Numbered from the stretch's first letter, positions 38,301 to 46,491 are shown. The stretch: 64,000 nucleotides of DNA from Stutzerimonas stutzeri (GCF_024448955.1 NZ_JAMOIH010000013.1:81542-145541), one strand, 5' to 3'. The notes: generated by a model from the letters alone, not told the origin. Numbers and translations: made by a program.

Positions 38301-38379
38301 CTGCCGGCATCAGATTCATGACGGGGCAGGGAAGACGGCATTGCATGTGGCCAAGGTGCTGGAGCAGGCACTGGCCTGA
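35377..38379 (+). CDS. Fused FAD-linked and Fe-S 2-hydroxyacid dehydrogenase (YdiJ/GlcD-GlcF-like)
   Basis: A 1000-residue protein. The N-terminal half is a PCMH-type FAD domain (VPVLARGGGTSQCGQTVG, CTIGGMAGNNSCGSRSIRYGNM) with the FAD-oxidase C domain ending in FSGEHGDGICRGEW. The C-terminal half holds two ferredoxin-like clusters (CNNNGHCRKFDAGTMCPSFR and LCVSCKGCKRECPTG) and two CCG domains (LCCGRTYLASG, SCCGMAGSFGYE). Relatives oxidise D-lactate, glycolate or D-2-hydroxyglutarate and pass electrons to the quinone pool. In this operon, glycolate or a related 2-hydroxyacid is the natural guess. Confidence 0.9.
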   Translation: MTSLIEQKLQARKAHVGLVSDLAARLQREMAGDVFFDNASRGRYSTDASIYQVMPIGVVIPRHQQDLQIALDIARDAKVPVLARGGGTSQCGQTVGEAIVLDTSRWLNQVVEFDKEQMTVVVEPGLVLDDLNRWLKPHGLWFPVDVSTAAQCTIGGMAGNNSCGSRSIRYGNMVHNVLGIDALLADGSQGHFGYIHELSGSERVRNIAQQVQQIASREDANIREHFPKVLRRVGGYNLDIFNCQNQLPYDRNGQINLAHLLIGSEGTLALTQRIKLKLAPLPKQKVLGVVNFPTFYQAMDMTQHIVKLEPTAVELVDRTMIDLSLENPAFRPVIEKALIGAPAAILLVEFAGDDIQMLRQQLASLNELMGDLGLPGGVVDMVDGPEQTALWNVRKAGLNIMMSMKGDGKPVSFIEDCAIPLDGLAEYTDKLTQVFHKYGTEGTWYAHASVGTLHVRPILDMRRDGGAKMRAIAEEASALVREYKGAFSGEHGDGICRGEWVAWQFGPQINAAFKEIKQLFDPENLLNPGKIVDTPKMDDQSLFRFPKDYQAIPVTPMLDWSGWDVLRDPLTGEQSAPGTGGDPTSGLIKAVEMCNNNGHCRKFDAGTMCPSFRATRNEQHLTRGRANTLRLALSGQLGAEGLASQDVKDALDLCVSCKGCKRECPTGVDMAKMKIEARAAWAKTHPMPLRERLVAEMPRYAPYAGYFSGVMAAVEGLPALANWVKKSLGLATQRALPSFQRSFLDSATASNSAAGTKEVLLFVDTFNNYMEPGNAEAARRVLSAAGYRVHFNKAPSERPLCCGRTYLASGQVDKAKTEAKRTLDYLMPFVERGVSIVGLEPSCLLTMRDEFLQYGYGEQARALSRASLLFEEFLVREHDAGRLDLKLKALNAPRAMLHGHCHQKAFDALRPVEKVLRWIPELKVETIETSCCGMAGSFGYESEHYEASMQMAELKLLPAVRQAQADDLVVADGTSCRHQIHDGAGKTALHVAKVLEQALA

Positions 38380-38449
38380 GCCTGACACGGTGATCGAGGG
38401 CATCGGGATGGAGCTGTACCGCCACTAAAGCCTGAGGTGCTGCGGGACG

Positions 38450-38470
38450 GGTAAAGGAAAGACCTTTACC
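38450..38470. terminator. Hairpin between convergent oxidase and gntR genes
   Basis: GGTAAAGG and CCTTTACC form a perfect 8-bp stem with the loop AAAGA. It lies between the 3' ends of two convergent genes and may terminate both, although there is no strong U-tract. Confidence 0.45.
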
Positions 38471-38535
38471 TACCCCAGCGTCTTGTCCGGTTCCATCGCA
38501 GCAGCAACATGGCTCGCAGCGAGTTTTCAACAGGT

Positions 38536-39186
38536 TTAAGCCACGCCCGAAAGATTTTCGGCTTCAAGCTTTTTATTCAAATGTTCCCGAAGAATATCAC
38601 CGAGTCGTTTACTGTCGCGATCCTGCAAGGCTTTAATCATTTGTTCATGGTCGTTCACTGCCTTCTGCCAAAACTCAGGACTCATCTCTGCAGTAAAACG
38701 AAACCGTTTAATCCGTTGGCTCAGGTTGTTATACATTTCTAATAGTACGGCGTTACCTGATGCGGCCAGAATGCGTTCATGAATTTGTCGGTTGGCTTGG
38801 AAGTAAGCCTGCAAATCTTGGCGATTAAAATAATCAAGCATCTGCCTGTGAAGTTCGATAATAGCCGATAATTCATCTTCTGTTATACGGCGGCACGCCG
38901 CTTCGCCCGCAAGGCCTTCCAATGCGCCCATTACGTCGTAGGTGTGCTGAACATCACTTAAACTGAGGCGGCTTACCCGTGCCCCACGGTTGGGGAGTAT
39001 TTCTATCAACCCTTCGGAAGTCAGGACCTTCAGGGCCTCACGAAGTGGCGTCCGTGAAATTCCGAATTTGTCGCAAAGCTGTTTTTCAGAGATTTTTTCT
39101 CCTGCGGTAAGTACTCCATGCTCAATTAATTCCCGGATTCTGTCGGCCGCTTCCTGGTAAAGGATTCGGTGTTGAATTTTTTCCAT
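38536..39186 (-). CDS. GntR-family transcriptional regulator, FCD subfamily
   Basis: A 216-residue regulator with an N-terminal winged helix (EKISEKQLCDKFGISRTPLREALKVLTSEGLIEILPNRGARV) and a C-terminal all-helical FCD ligand domain whose Asp/His residues (ANRQIHERILAASGN, NDHEQMIKALQDRD) typically bind a metal and an organic acid. It is convergent with the catabolic operon and divergent from the glcG-like gene. GlcC, the glycolate regulator, is of this same subfamily. It is relatively AT-rich. Confidence 0.9.
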   Translation of the reverse strand: MEKIQHRILYQEAADRIRELIEHGVLTAGEKISEKQLCDKFGISRTPLREALKVLTSEGLIEILPNRGARVSRLSLSDVQHTYDVMGALEGLAGEAACRRITEDELSAIIELHRQMLDYFNRQDLQAYFQANRQIHERILAASGNAVLLEMYNNLSQRIKRFRFTAEMSPEFWQKAVNDHEQMIKALQDRDSKRLGDILREHLNKKLEAENLSGVA

Positions 39187-39510
39187 AGAGGTCTCGCGAA
39201 TAGAGTGCGGTTCGTTTGGAATGATATTAAGCGGTAGCCTAGGTTCGTCCCGTTACCATTAATAGTCGCCGTGTTTGAGATAATATTTAACGTTCAAGTT
39301 GCCAACTAATGCACAGGCTGCTCAGCGGTGCGCTTAATTAATTTAATAGCAGAAAAATACCAGAATTGCATTAAGAATTCGATCTGAGGCAAGATGATCG
39401 GCAGCCAGGCTAGTTGGCGTCCGGCAAAATCCCTGAAGCATTAATCATCACACCGTTCCGGCTCGTTCGGATCCTGCATTAAGTGTTTATCGAAAACTCG
39501 GAGGCAGTAA
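39187..39510. other. Divergent AT-rich promoter region, gntR / glcG-like
   Basis: No ORF is supported in these 324 bases. The stretch around 39260-39380 is notably AT-rich, as expected of a divergent promoter region. I could not pick out a reliable -35/-10 pair or a palindrome matching the one at 28874. Confidence 0.5.
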
Positions 39511-39972
39511 ATGGCAGGCAAGGTTTTTCGTTCCAGCGTGAAAATTACCCGAGCCCAGGCTCGACAGATTCTAGACGCAGCATTCACTCAAGCGCGAGCG
39601 CAAGACATGGATCCGCTGACAGCGTTTGTCATGGACGGAGGTGGAAACCTGATTGCTGCCGAACGGGAAGATGGCTGCGCGCCGTTGAGACTTCCCGTTG
39701 CGCGCGGTAAGGCGTTTGCCGCGCTCGGGAACGGCGCTTCCAGCCGGGCGATAGGCGAGCGAAACGAGCTCCGTCCGGCCTTTCTCGCCTCGGTTGCGGC
39801 TGCGTCTGATGGTTCCTTCATACCGGTGCCGGGCGGGGTTCTGATTCTCGACGCGAACGACGAAGTGATCGGCGCTGTCGGTGTAAGCGGCGCTTCCTCG
39901 GATGAGGATGAGCAGGTGGCTATCGCCGGTATCGAAGCTGCAGGCTTTAAGGTCGGCCTGGTTCCCAAATAG
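39511..39972 (+). CDS. GlcG/HbpS family protein
   Basis: A 153-residue cytoplasmic protein with the GlcG/HbpS (haem-degrading-like) fold signatures: ITRAQARQILDAAFTQARA, AFVMDGGGNLIAAERED, ARGKAFAALGNGASS, FIPVPGGVLI and GAVGVSGASSDEDEQVAIAGI. GlcG is encoded in the E. coli glycolate operon with unknown function; HbpS homologues bind heme or cobalamin. It follows GGAGG. Its presence supports a glycolate-like theme for the island. Confidence 0.88.
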   Translation: MAGKVFRSSVKITRAQARQILDAAFTQARAQDMDPLTAFVMDGGGNLIAAEREDGCAPLRLPVARGKAFAALGNGASSRAIGERNELRPAFLASVAAASDGSFIPVPGGVLILDANDEVIGAVGVSGASSDEDEQVAIAGIEAAGFKVGLVPK

Positions 39973-39978
39973 GGAGCA

Positions 39979-40012
39979 ATGCGAATGCGCCAGCCATTGG
40001 CTGCATTCGCAT
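39979..40012 (+). terminator. Hairpin after the glcG-like gene
   Basis: ATGCGAATGC and GCATTCGCAT form a perfect 10-bp stem, with a smaller AGCC-ATT-GGCT stem inside the loop. It starts seven bases after the glcG-like stop. No U-tract follows, so termination is inferred from position. Confidence 0.55.
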
Positions 40013-40101
40013 CCGTAAACTAAGTACTGTTCGGTATTACCTAAGTGGATAGCGAAAGGGGGCGATGGACGAAATTCTTTCCCGGACCCGAGCTGCATGC
40101 A

Positions 40102-42060
40102 TTAAGGCAACTGCAGCCCGCCGCCGGCCCTATGCAAGCCACGCAGGCGATCGCCGATTTGCGTCAGGTTGGCCTCCACGTCCTCCAACTCGAGCCGACG
40201 CTCCTCACTCAGCAGCATGCGGACCTCCGCGTTCAATGTCTCGGTAAGCTGCAGCAGCCGTGCCTGGCGCTGGCTGCTTTCTTGCTCCAGGCGCGCCCAT
40301 TCGCTGGCCTGCGGTAGCCCGTAGCCGTGGCCATCGAGCAGCTCGGCGGGGCGACTCAGGTAGCCGCTATTAGCGAGGATTCCCTGCAGGGTGTCGTCGG
40401 CTTTGGCCAGGCTCTGGTCACCGCGCTCGCGACCGCTCAGGTAGCGATTCTTCAGCTCTTCCTGTGCAAGCAACAGATGCCGGCGCAGCGCGGCTTGCTC
40501 CACTAGCAACAGGGCCGCGCTAGCGCGCAGGTCGGCCTGGTCGATCCAGGGGCGGCGTTGCTCGGCGCTTAGCGCGAGCCATTCCTCAACGTTGCTTTGC
40601 GGCAGGCCCAGTCGTTCGCGGAGCACCGCGAACATGGCCTGATACCGATCGCGGTAGGAATCGAAGCGATATCCCAGACGCAGCGCCTCGCGAGGGTCGT
40701 CGAGCACGCTGGCATCGGCCAGGCCGCGATTGATCAGGAGTTCCAGCAGCCCGCTGGGCAGGATGCTGTCCAACGCGTCGAATTCGGGACGGGCCGTCCC
40801 GCTGCGCAGCAGCTTGAGGGTTTCCACGGCGCAGTTATTGGACAGGAAGTAATAGTCGCCGTCATAGCTCCAGTGCATCTCGGCGCTGCGCTCGACCAGC
40901 ATTTCGATCTCGCGATGTTCCAGCTTCAGCGGGATCGAGGCGAGGCTGCGCAGCTCGACCTTGGTGTATTCGTCGATCACCTGACCCAGCGGCAGGACGA
41001 ACAGGCGCGATGGGTAAACGCCGGTCAGGCCATCCCAGCTGGACAGCTGCACGTCGCCGACGAAGGCGCGGAAAGACAGCACCAGATGGTGATCGAGATC
41101 CAGCCGGCAATCCGGCCCGGGTGGACGGCCCGGCGCGCAGATCACCAGGCGCAGCATGCTGTGTCCCCAGCGGCTGACCCAGGCGTCATTAGCCTCGGCG
41201 AACAGATAGTCCACTTCGTAGACGCGTTCCGGATCGAGTTCCACTAACGGTGTGCGGGCGAAATCATGACCGGCGTTGAGGATCGGCAAACCGCTCGCGC
41301 ATTCATCCGCTTCTGCCGGCTGCCAGCCGAAATGTTCGCGGAAATAGCGATGCAGCGAAGGACGGCGGCAGACGTAGCTGGGGTCCAGCAGGAAGTACTC
41401 GAGATTCACCGCGACGAATTCGAGGGGATTGGTCAGCTCATAGAGATCCGGGCTACGAGCGGCCTGGGCATTGCTGACTTCCCGTTCGCCGCGTTGGCCG
41501 ACGCGCTGGGGCCAGCCAGCAAGGTCGAGCAGGCGCGGGTCGTCGCTGAGGGTGAAACGGCGCTCGGTTTGTCCGCGGCAGGCATCCGGTAATCCCACCA
41601 AGCCGAGGCTGGCGGCACGCTGACTACAAAAAGCCAACTGCCGATAGCCATCCGGCGACCAGAGCCGGGCGCGATCGTAGAGATGGGCGATTTCGTGAAT
41701 CAGCGTGGCCAGCAGCTCGCGGCGCACGGTGCCATGCGGGCGATTGGTGCGCTGCGTGACCGCTGAGCCATCGCTTAGCGCGGGCAGCAAGCGGCGGTTG
41801 AGCAGCAACAAATCGCCACCGGCGCTACCGTAGACGTCGTGCGTCAGCCCAGCGTGCCAGCGAACGCGGACGTCGCGGTCGAGGCGTTCGACCATTCGCG
41901 GTGGCAGTGCGGCCATGGCTTCGGTCAGTAGCTGCTGGCTAGCCGCCTGTTCGGCTGGTTGCAGGTTGCGGTCATCCAGCGTCAGGCGAAGGTCGGCCTG
42001 AGCAAAATTGGCGAGCGCAGTGAGCGCAACGGCAATCGACCATGCGCTAGGTGATTTCAC
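40102..42060 (-). CDS. DUF4105 protein with N-terminal HExxH metalloprotease-like domain
   Basis: A 652-residue exported protein (signal peptide ending FAQA). The N-terminal third carries HEIAHLYD at about 122-129, a zinc-peptidase motif. The middle region matches DUF4105 (YEVDYLFAEANDAWVSRWGHSMLRLVICAP, YYFLSNNCAVETLKLL), in which His and Cys residues recall NlpC/P60-type or Lnb-type hydrolases. The last 130 residues are rich in heptad-like Leu/Glu and may be coiled coil. Three small secreted DUF2388 proteins are encoded immediately upstream. Function unknown. Confidence 0.82.
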   Translation of the reverse strand: MKSPSAWSIAVALTALANFAQADLRLTLDDRNLQPAEQAASQQLLTEAMAALPPRMVERLDRDVRVRWHAGLTHDVYGSAGGDLLLLNRRLLPALSDGSAVTQRTNRPHGTVRRELLATLIHEIAHLYDRARLWSPDGYRQLAFCSQRAASLGLVGLPDACRGQTERRFTLSDDPRLLDLAGWPQRVGQRGEREVSNAQAARSPDLYELTNPLEFVAVNLEYFLLDPSYVCRRPSLHRYFREHFGWQPAEADECASGLPILNAGHDFARTPLVELDPERVYEVDYLFAEANDAWVSRWGHSMLRLVICAPGRPPGPDCRLDLDHHLVLSFRAFVGDVQLSSWDGLTGVYPSRLFVLPLGQVIDEYTKVELRSLASIPLKLEHREIEMLVERSAEMHWSYDGDYYFLSNNCAVETLKLLRSGTARPEFDALDSILPSGLLELLINRGLADASVLDDPREALRLGYRFDSYRDRYQAMFAVLRERLGLPQSNVEEWLALSAEQRRPWIDQADLRASAALLLVEQAALRRHLLLAQEELKNRYLSGRERGDQSLAKADDTLQGILANSGYLSRPAELLDGHGYGLPQASEWARLEQESSQRQARLLQLTETLNAEVRMLLSEERRLELEDVEANLTQIGDRLRGLHRAGGGLQLP

Positions 42061-42377
42061 TGGGCGAGGATGAGTTCAGCCAGTGCCTGGTCGCTGGCTT
42101 GCCGAGCTTCGGGGAATGCGCTGCGCAGCCCGCCGAATGCTGCCTCCAGACGAGCACCACGAATCTCGCCGCCGCTTGCGACGAAGCCGGCCGCTTCGTC
42201 CCGCGCTTCGCTGACAACTTTCATGTCGCTGATGCGGCTGGTCACGTCCGAGGTGAAGTTGATGCTGCGATCCAGCGCGTTGACGAGGATGTTGCTGGTG
42301 GCCACCAGGGTCTGCGCCTGGGCACCGCCGACGAACAGGACCAGTGCGAGCGGCACGGCGGTCAGCTTGAAGTTCAT
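42057..42377 (-). CDS. DUF2388 secreted small protein, copy 1
   Basis: A 106-residue protein with signal peptide MNFKLTAVPLALVLFVGGAQA and the DUF2388 core SDVTSRISDMKVVSEARDEA followed by AGFVASGGEIRGARLEAAF. Its stop overlaps the start of the DUF4105 gene by four bases, so the two are coupled. It shares the ARDEAA.FVAS.GE.RGA.LEAA core with the two copies upstream. Function unknown; periplasmic location predicted. Confidence 0.85.
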   Translation of the reverse strand: MNFKLTAVPLALVLFVGGAQAQTLVATSNILVNALDRSINFTSDVTSRISDMKVVSEARDEAAGFVASGGEIRGARLEAAFGGLRSAFPEARQASDQALAELILAQ

Positions 42378-42402
42378 AAGGGTTCTCGTAAAACGTAGTG
42401 GG

Positions 42403-42696
42403 TCATTGGACGAGGATTGCCTCGGCCAGTTCAAGGTCGCTTGCAGCCAGCTGCGGGTGGTTTTCACGCAGCCAACGCAGCGCCGATTCCAGCCGCGCTC
42501 CGCGGTTCTCGCCATCGCTGGCGACGAACCTCGCGGCTTCGTCTTTGGAGTCGAGGATCAGCTTGTTGTCGAACGGGGCGCTGGTTACCTGGCTGGCGAC
42601 ATAGGTGGAAGCGACACTGCCAGCAAGAAGGCTATCGAAGGCCTGTGCGTTGCCACAAAGGCAACAGCTGACCAATACAAGGTAAAGCGAACGCAT
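42403..42696 (-). CDS. DUF2388 secreted small protein, copy 2
   Basis: A 97-residue paralogue with signal peptide MRSLYLVLVSCCLCGNAQA and the core SKDEAARFVASDGENRGARL, ending LAEAILVQ. It is the most diverged of the three in the mid region. It lies 25 bases upstream of copy 1 on the same strand. Function unknown. Confidence 0.82.
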   Translation of the reverse strand: MRSLYLVLVSCCLCGNAQAFDSLLAGSVASTYVASQVTSAPFDNKLILDSKDEAARFVASDGENRGARLESALRWLRENHPQLAASDLELAEAILVQ

Positions 42697-42782
42697 GCGG
42701 ATCCTGATGCCGAAAAATCAGCCGCATAGGCTAGCGAAACGCTAGCCCCAGGGCTAGCGCACGCTTGCTATAAAACTGTACG

Positions 42783-43100
42783 TCAGAGCGCCAGAATGGC
42801 GCTGGCCAGCTGCAGGTCGCTGGCTTCGATGCCCGGTCGCTCACTGCGGATGTGTTTTAGCGCGGCTTCCAGCTGAGCACCACGTGCCTCGCCATTGCTT
42901 GCCACGAAACGGGCCGCATCGTCCCGCGCGTCGCGTACCAGCTTGTCGTCGCCCAGGTTCGAGGTGATGTCGGAGGTGCCTTCGACAGTGTTGACCAGCG
43001 AGGCGCCGATCGCGTCGATGGTCCCGGTGACGCTGCCGGCGAAGGCCGTTCCCGTGATCAGGCAGGCAGCGGCGGCAACTGACAATAGATATTTGTTCAT
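42783..43100 (-). CDS. DUF2388 secreted small protein, copy 3
   Basis: A 105-residue paralogue with signal peptide MNKYLLSVAAAACLITGTAFA and core SDITSNLGDDKLVRDARDDA then ARFVASNGEARGAQLEAALKHI. It has a GGAGAAG ribosome site (TCTGGAGAAGTGT before ATG). It heads the probable DUF2388 x3-DUF4105 operon. Tandem triplication and conserved ends suggest a structural or dosage role. Function unknown. Confidence 0.85.
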   Translation of the reverse strand: MNKYLLSVAAAACLITGTAFAGSVTGTIDAIGASLVNTVEGTSDITSNLGDDKLVRDARDDAARFVASNGEARGAQLEAALKHIRSERPGIEASDLQLASAILAL

Positions 43101-43188
43101 ACACTTCTCCAGAGCTGAGCAACTTCGACCCGTGGCCGGGCGATGCCGTTCAGCTTATGCCGCTAGGCGTCATCAGAGAAGTGTGGCG

Positions 43189-43389
43189 TCAACGCCAGAA
43201 CGGCTTACTCAGCTCGTCCATCCGCTCACTGTGACTGATGCCGACGTCGGACAGTTGATGATCGTCCAGCGCCGCCAGTTGGCGCCGGGTGCGCGCGCGT
43301 TGCTGCCAGAGCCGCAACAGTTGCAACAATCGGCGTAGCGGTGCCGTGCCGATACGGAGGGTGAGCATGCGGGGCAGTACGCGCTCCAT
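43189..43389 (-). CDS. DUF1127 small protein
   Basis: A 66-residue Arg-rich protein with the DUF1127 (YjiS-like) signature RTRRQLAALDDHQLSDVGIS at the centre. It has no signal peptide, and AGGAGAGGCAC precedes the ATG. Small DUF1127 proteins in other bacteria influence RNA turnover, phosphate or stress responses, but nothing here fixes its role. It stands alone between the DUF2388 group and the ygiN-like gene. Confidence 0.82.
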   Translation of the reverse strand: MERVLPRMLTLRIGTAPLRRLLQLLRLWQQRARTRRQLAALDDHQLSDVGISHSERMDELSKPFWR

Positions 43390-43570
43390 GTGCCTCTCCT
43401 TCCCGCCGTTTCGCGGGGATGGGTTATAGGCAAATAGAGTCGCCTGGCGCGCTGTTGCGTAACAGTCACAGGCGTTCTGGATTGTGCCGGTCCAGTTGCA
43501 AATGCAAACGAACTGTACGGCTGTTAATCCAGCGGAACTGTTCTTTGCAACGAGACCTGCTTGGCCTGGT

Positions 43571-43885
43571 TCAGCCCGTAGCGGATGACGGGCTGATCAT
43601 TTTGATCGGGCGGATCTCGAACTCACGAGTCAGGAAATCCATGCGCTGTTCGTGGAAGCGACGCATGTGAGGCAGCGCACTGTGCGCCTGGAGATGCTCG
43701 GGCGATTGCCAGACCTCATAGAAGATGAACAGCGTCGGGTCTTCGCCATCGCGCAGCATGTGGTATTCGATACAGCCGTCTTCGGCCCGGCTCGGGGCAA
43801 CATAGCTGCGGAAAAGCGCTTCGAATTCGTCGGCTTTGTCCGGTCGCGTGTAGGCGTGGAGGATGAAGGCACAGGTGTCGCTCAT
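43571..43885 (-). CDS. Antibiotic biosynthesis monooxygenase (YgiN-like) family protein
   Basis: A 104-residue ABM-domain protein (AFILHAYTRPDKADEFEALFRSYV, SRAEDGCIEYHMLRDGEDPTLFIFYEVWQSPEHLQAH), a dimeric ferredoxin-like fold. It is divergent from an mdaB-like gene. In E. coli ygiN (quinol monooxygenase) is next to mdaB (quinone reductase), and the two enzymes form a quinone redox cycle, so the same role is a good inference. Confidence 0.85.
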   Translation of the reverse strand: MSDTCAFILHAYTRPDKADEFEALFRSYVAPSRAEDGCIEYHMLRDGEDPTLFIFYEVWQSPEHLQAHSALPHMRRFHEQRMDFLTREFEIRPIKMISPSSATG

Positions 43886-44053
43886 GACTTTCTTGGCTCC
43901 GTAAGGGCAGTGGCTGGTTGCAAACGCTACCGCATGAGCCGGCCAAGCATTCTTAACTTTCAGTCAATTCGTTTTTGTCTCAAAGGCTCTGTTTCGCGGG
44001 GTTAGTAATCGTTAGGCTGCTCGCCATTCGTAACTGATCAGGTCGTCTGTCCG

Positions 44054-44638
44054 ATGAAAAACGTATTGCTGCTCAATGGCGGAAAACAGTTCGCCCACTC
44101 CGATGGCCGCTACAACGCGACCCTTCACGAAACCGCGTTGAGCTTTCTCGACCGTGCCGGCTACGACGTCAAGCAAACCCAGATCGATGCCGGCTATGAA
44201 TTGGCAGAGGAGGTCGCCAAGTACCTCTGGGCGGACGTAGTCATTTATCAAATGCCTGGTTGGTGGATGGGCGCGCCCTGGACAGTGAAGAAGTACCTCG
44301 ACGAGGTGTTCACCGAGGGCCACGGCAGCCTCTACGCCAACGACGGCCGCACACGCTCCGATGCGTCGCAAAAGTACGGCAGCGGTGGGTTGTTGCAGGG
44401 CAAGCAGTACATGATTTCTGCGACCTGGAATGCGCCGCAGCAGGCCTTCGACGATCCGACCGATTTCTTCGAAGGCAAGGGCGTCGATGCCGTGTACTTC
44501 CCGTTTCACAAGGCCAACGAGTTCCTGGGCATGACAGGCCTGCCGACTTTCCTTTGCGTCGACGTGATGAAGCGGCCTTCCATCGAAGCGGACATCCAGC
44601 GCTACGAGCAGCACCTCGCGACCGTATTCGGGCTCTGA
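44054..44638 (+). CDS. mdaB: NAD(P)H quinone oxidoreductase, MdaB family
   Basis: A 194-residue flavodoxin-fold protein with VLLLNGGKQFAHSDGRYN, DVVIYQMPGWWMGAPWTVKKYLDEV and GGLLQGKQYMISATWNAPQQAF, all MdaB-type. It reduces quinones by two electrons, protecting against oxidative stress. It is divergent from the YgiN-like gene across 168 bases, in which I see no clear operator. A strong hairpin follows it. Confidence 0.9.
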   Translation: MKNVLLLNGGKQFAHSDGRYNATLHETALSFLDRAGYDVKQTQIDAGYELAEEVAKYLWADVVIYQMPGWWMGAPWTVKKYLDEVFTEGHGSLYANDGRTRSDASQKYGSGGLLQGKQYMISATWNAPQQAFDDPTDFFEGKGVDAVYFPFHKANEFLGMTGLPTFLCVDVMKRPSIEADIQRYEQHLATVFGL

Positions 44639-44662
44639 CTGCCGCCGCAGCTCAAAAAACAA

Positions 44663-44691
44663 AACCCCTCGCGGCGAAACCGGGAGGGGTT
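44663..44691. terminator. Bidirectional terminator between mdaB and pntB
   Basis: AACCCCTC (44663-44670) and GAGGGGTT (44684-44691) form a perfect 8-bp stem, preceded on the + strand by AAAAAACAAAA, which is a U-tract for the - strand transcript (pntB). It sits between convergent genes. Confidence 0.8.
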
Positions 44692-44710
44692 CTGGTGTTA
44701 CGGGTATCGC

Positions 44711-46162
44711 TTATTCCACGGCTTTGACCATGTCTTCGACGACCTTCTTGGCATCGCCGAAGACCATCATGGTCTTGTCCATGTAGAACAGCTCGTTGTC
44801 GAGGCCCGCATAGCCGCTGGCCATGGAGCGCTTGTTGACGATGACCGTCTTGGCTTTGTACGCCTCGAGGATCGGCATGCCGGCGATGGGTGACTTGGGA
44901 TCGTTCTTCGCCGCCGGGTTGACCACGTCGTTGGCGCCGAGCACCAGCACCACGTCAGCCTGGCCGAACTCGGAGTTGATGTCTTCCATCTCGTACACCA
45001 TCTCGTACGGCACTTCGGCCTCGGCCAGCAGCACGTTCATGTGCCCGGGCATACGGCCCGCGACCGGGTGAATCGCGTACTTCACGGTCACGCCCATGTG
45101 GGTCAGCTTCTCGGCCAGTTCCATCAGCGCGTGCTGCGCGCGTGCCACCGCCAGGCCGTAGCCAGGGACGATGATCACGGTGTCGGCGTTCGACAGGAGG
45201 AAGGCGGCATCATCGCTGGAGCCGGATTTGACCGGACGCTGTTCTTTGCTCCCCGTCGCCGGGCCGGCATCGGCGTCGCCACCAAAGCCGCCGAGGATGA
45301 CGTTGAAGAACGAGCGGTTCATCGCCTTGCACATGATGTAGGAGAGGATTGCGCCCGAAGAACCGACCAGCGAGCCGGCGATGATCAGCATCGAGTTGTT
45401 CAGCGAGAAGCCGATACCGGCCGCCGCCCAGCCCGAGTAGCTGTTGAGCATCGAGACCACCACCGGCATGTCGGCGCCGCCGATGGGGATGATGATCAGC
45501 ACGCCGATCACGAAGGCCAGCGCCACCAGGATCATGAACGCGGTGAAGTTGCCGCTGAAGGTGTAGATCAGACCCAGCACCAGAATCGCCACGCCGACGG
45601 CGAGGTTAATCTTGTGCTGGTTGGCGAATACCACCGGCGCGCCCTGGAACAGGCGGAACTTGTATTTGCCCGACAGCTTGCCGAAGGCGATCACCGAACC
45701 GGAGAAGGTGATGGCGCCGATGGCTGCACCGAGGAACAGCTCCAGACGGTTACCGGCCGGGATCGGGTAGCCGATGGCCTGGACGATGCCCAGCGATTGC
45801 GGCTCCAGCACCGCGGCGATGGCGATGAACACCGCGGCCAGGCCGATCATGCTGTGCATGAAGGCGACCAGCTCGGGCATCTTGGTCATTTCGACGCGCT
45901 TGGCCATCAGCGTGCCGATGCTGCCGCCGATCAGCAGGCCGAGGACGATGAAGCCCAGGCCGCTCCAGGGGCTGGCGCTCTCGACCAGCTGCGCGCCGAG
46001 CTTGAACACCAGGAACACTGTGGTGACCACGGCGATGCCCATGCCGATCATGCCGAACAGGTTGCCGCGCCGCGAGGTGGTCGGGTGCGACAGGCCTTTG
46101 AGGGCCTGGATGAAGCTCACCGAAGCGATGAGGTAGAGCAGGGTGATCAGGTTCATGCTCAT
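44711..46162 (-). CDS. pntB: NAD(P) transhydrogenase subunit beta
   Basis: A 483-residue proton-translocating transhydrogenase subunit with about nine membrane helices followed by the NADP-binding domain III (about residues 305-483: [84 protein letters not shown]). It is last in a three-gene operon and overlaps the pntAb stop by four bases. Confidence 0.95.
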   Translation of the reverse strand: MSMNLITLLYLIASVSFIQALKGLSHPTTSRRGNLFGMIGMGIAVVTTVFLVFKLGAQLVESASPWSGLGFIVLGLLIGGSIGTLMAKRVEMTKMPELVAFMHSMIGLAAVFIAIAAVLEPQSLGIVQAIGYPIPAGNRLELFLGAAIGAITFSGSVIAFGKLSGKYKFRLFQGAPVVFANQHKINLAVGVAILVLGLIYTFSGNFTAFMILVALAFVIGVLIIIPIGGADMPVVVSMLNSYSGWAAAGIGFSLNNSMLIIAGSLVGSSGAILSYIMCKAMNRSFFNVILGGFGGDADAGPATGSKEQRPVKSGSSDDAAFLLSNADTVIIVPGYGLAVARAQHALMELAEKLTHMGVTVKYAIHPVAGRMPGHMNVLLAEAEVPYEMVYEMEDINSEFGQADVVLVLGANDVVNPAAKNDPKSPIAGMPILEAYKAKTVIVNKRSMASGYAGLDNELFYMDKTMMVFGDAKKVVEDMVKAVE

Positions 46163-46479
46163 GGCTTGGACTCCACCTTGGCGCCAGCGCGCTCCTTCTT
46201 CTTGAACATCTCCAGCATGCGCCGGGTGACCAGGAAGCCACCGAAGACGTTGACCGCGGCCAGGGTCACGGCCAGGGTGCCCATCAGCTTGCCCATCGGG
46301 GTGACGGTCAGCGCGGCGGCGAGCATGGCGCCGACGATGACGATCGCCGAAATGGCGTTGGTGACCGCCATCAGCGGCGTGTGCAGCGCGGGGGTGACGT
46401 TCCAGACCACGTGGTAGCCGACGTAAATCGCCAGCACGAAGATGATCAGGTTGTAGATGCCATCAGAAATCATGTCCAT
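46159..46479 (-). CDS. pntAb: NAD(P) transhydrogenase subunit alpha part 2
   Basis: A 106-residue membrane subunit with three hydrophobic helices and the motif [26 protein letters not shown], identical in kind to the C-terminal membrane part of E. coli PntA. In Pseudomonas and many alphaproteobacteria the alpha subunit is split like this. It is twelve bases downstream of pntAa and overlaps pntB. Confidence 0.94.
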   Translation of the reverse strand: MDMISDGIYNLIIFVLAIYVGYHVVWNVTPALHTPLMAVTNAISAIVIVGAMLAAALTVTPMGKLMGTLAVTLAAVNVFGGFLVTRRMLEMFKKKERAGAKVESKP

Positions 46480-46491
46480 GTTCAGGCTCCC

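Noticed and set aside
45041..46417. 458-codon open frame antisense to pntB and pntAb
   Set aside because: The translation is dominated by Asp, His, Gln and Arg, typical of antisense to membrane-protein codons. The transhydrogenase genes are clear.
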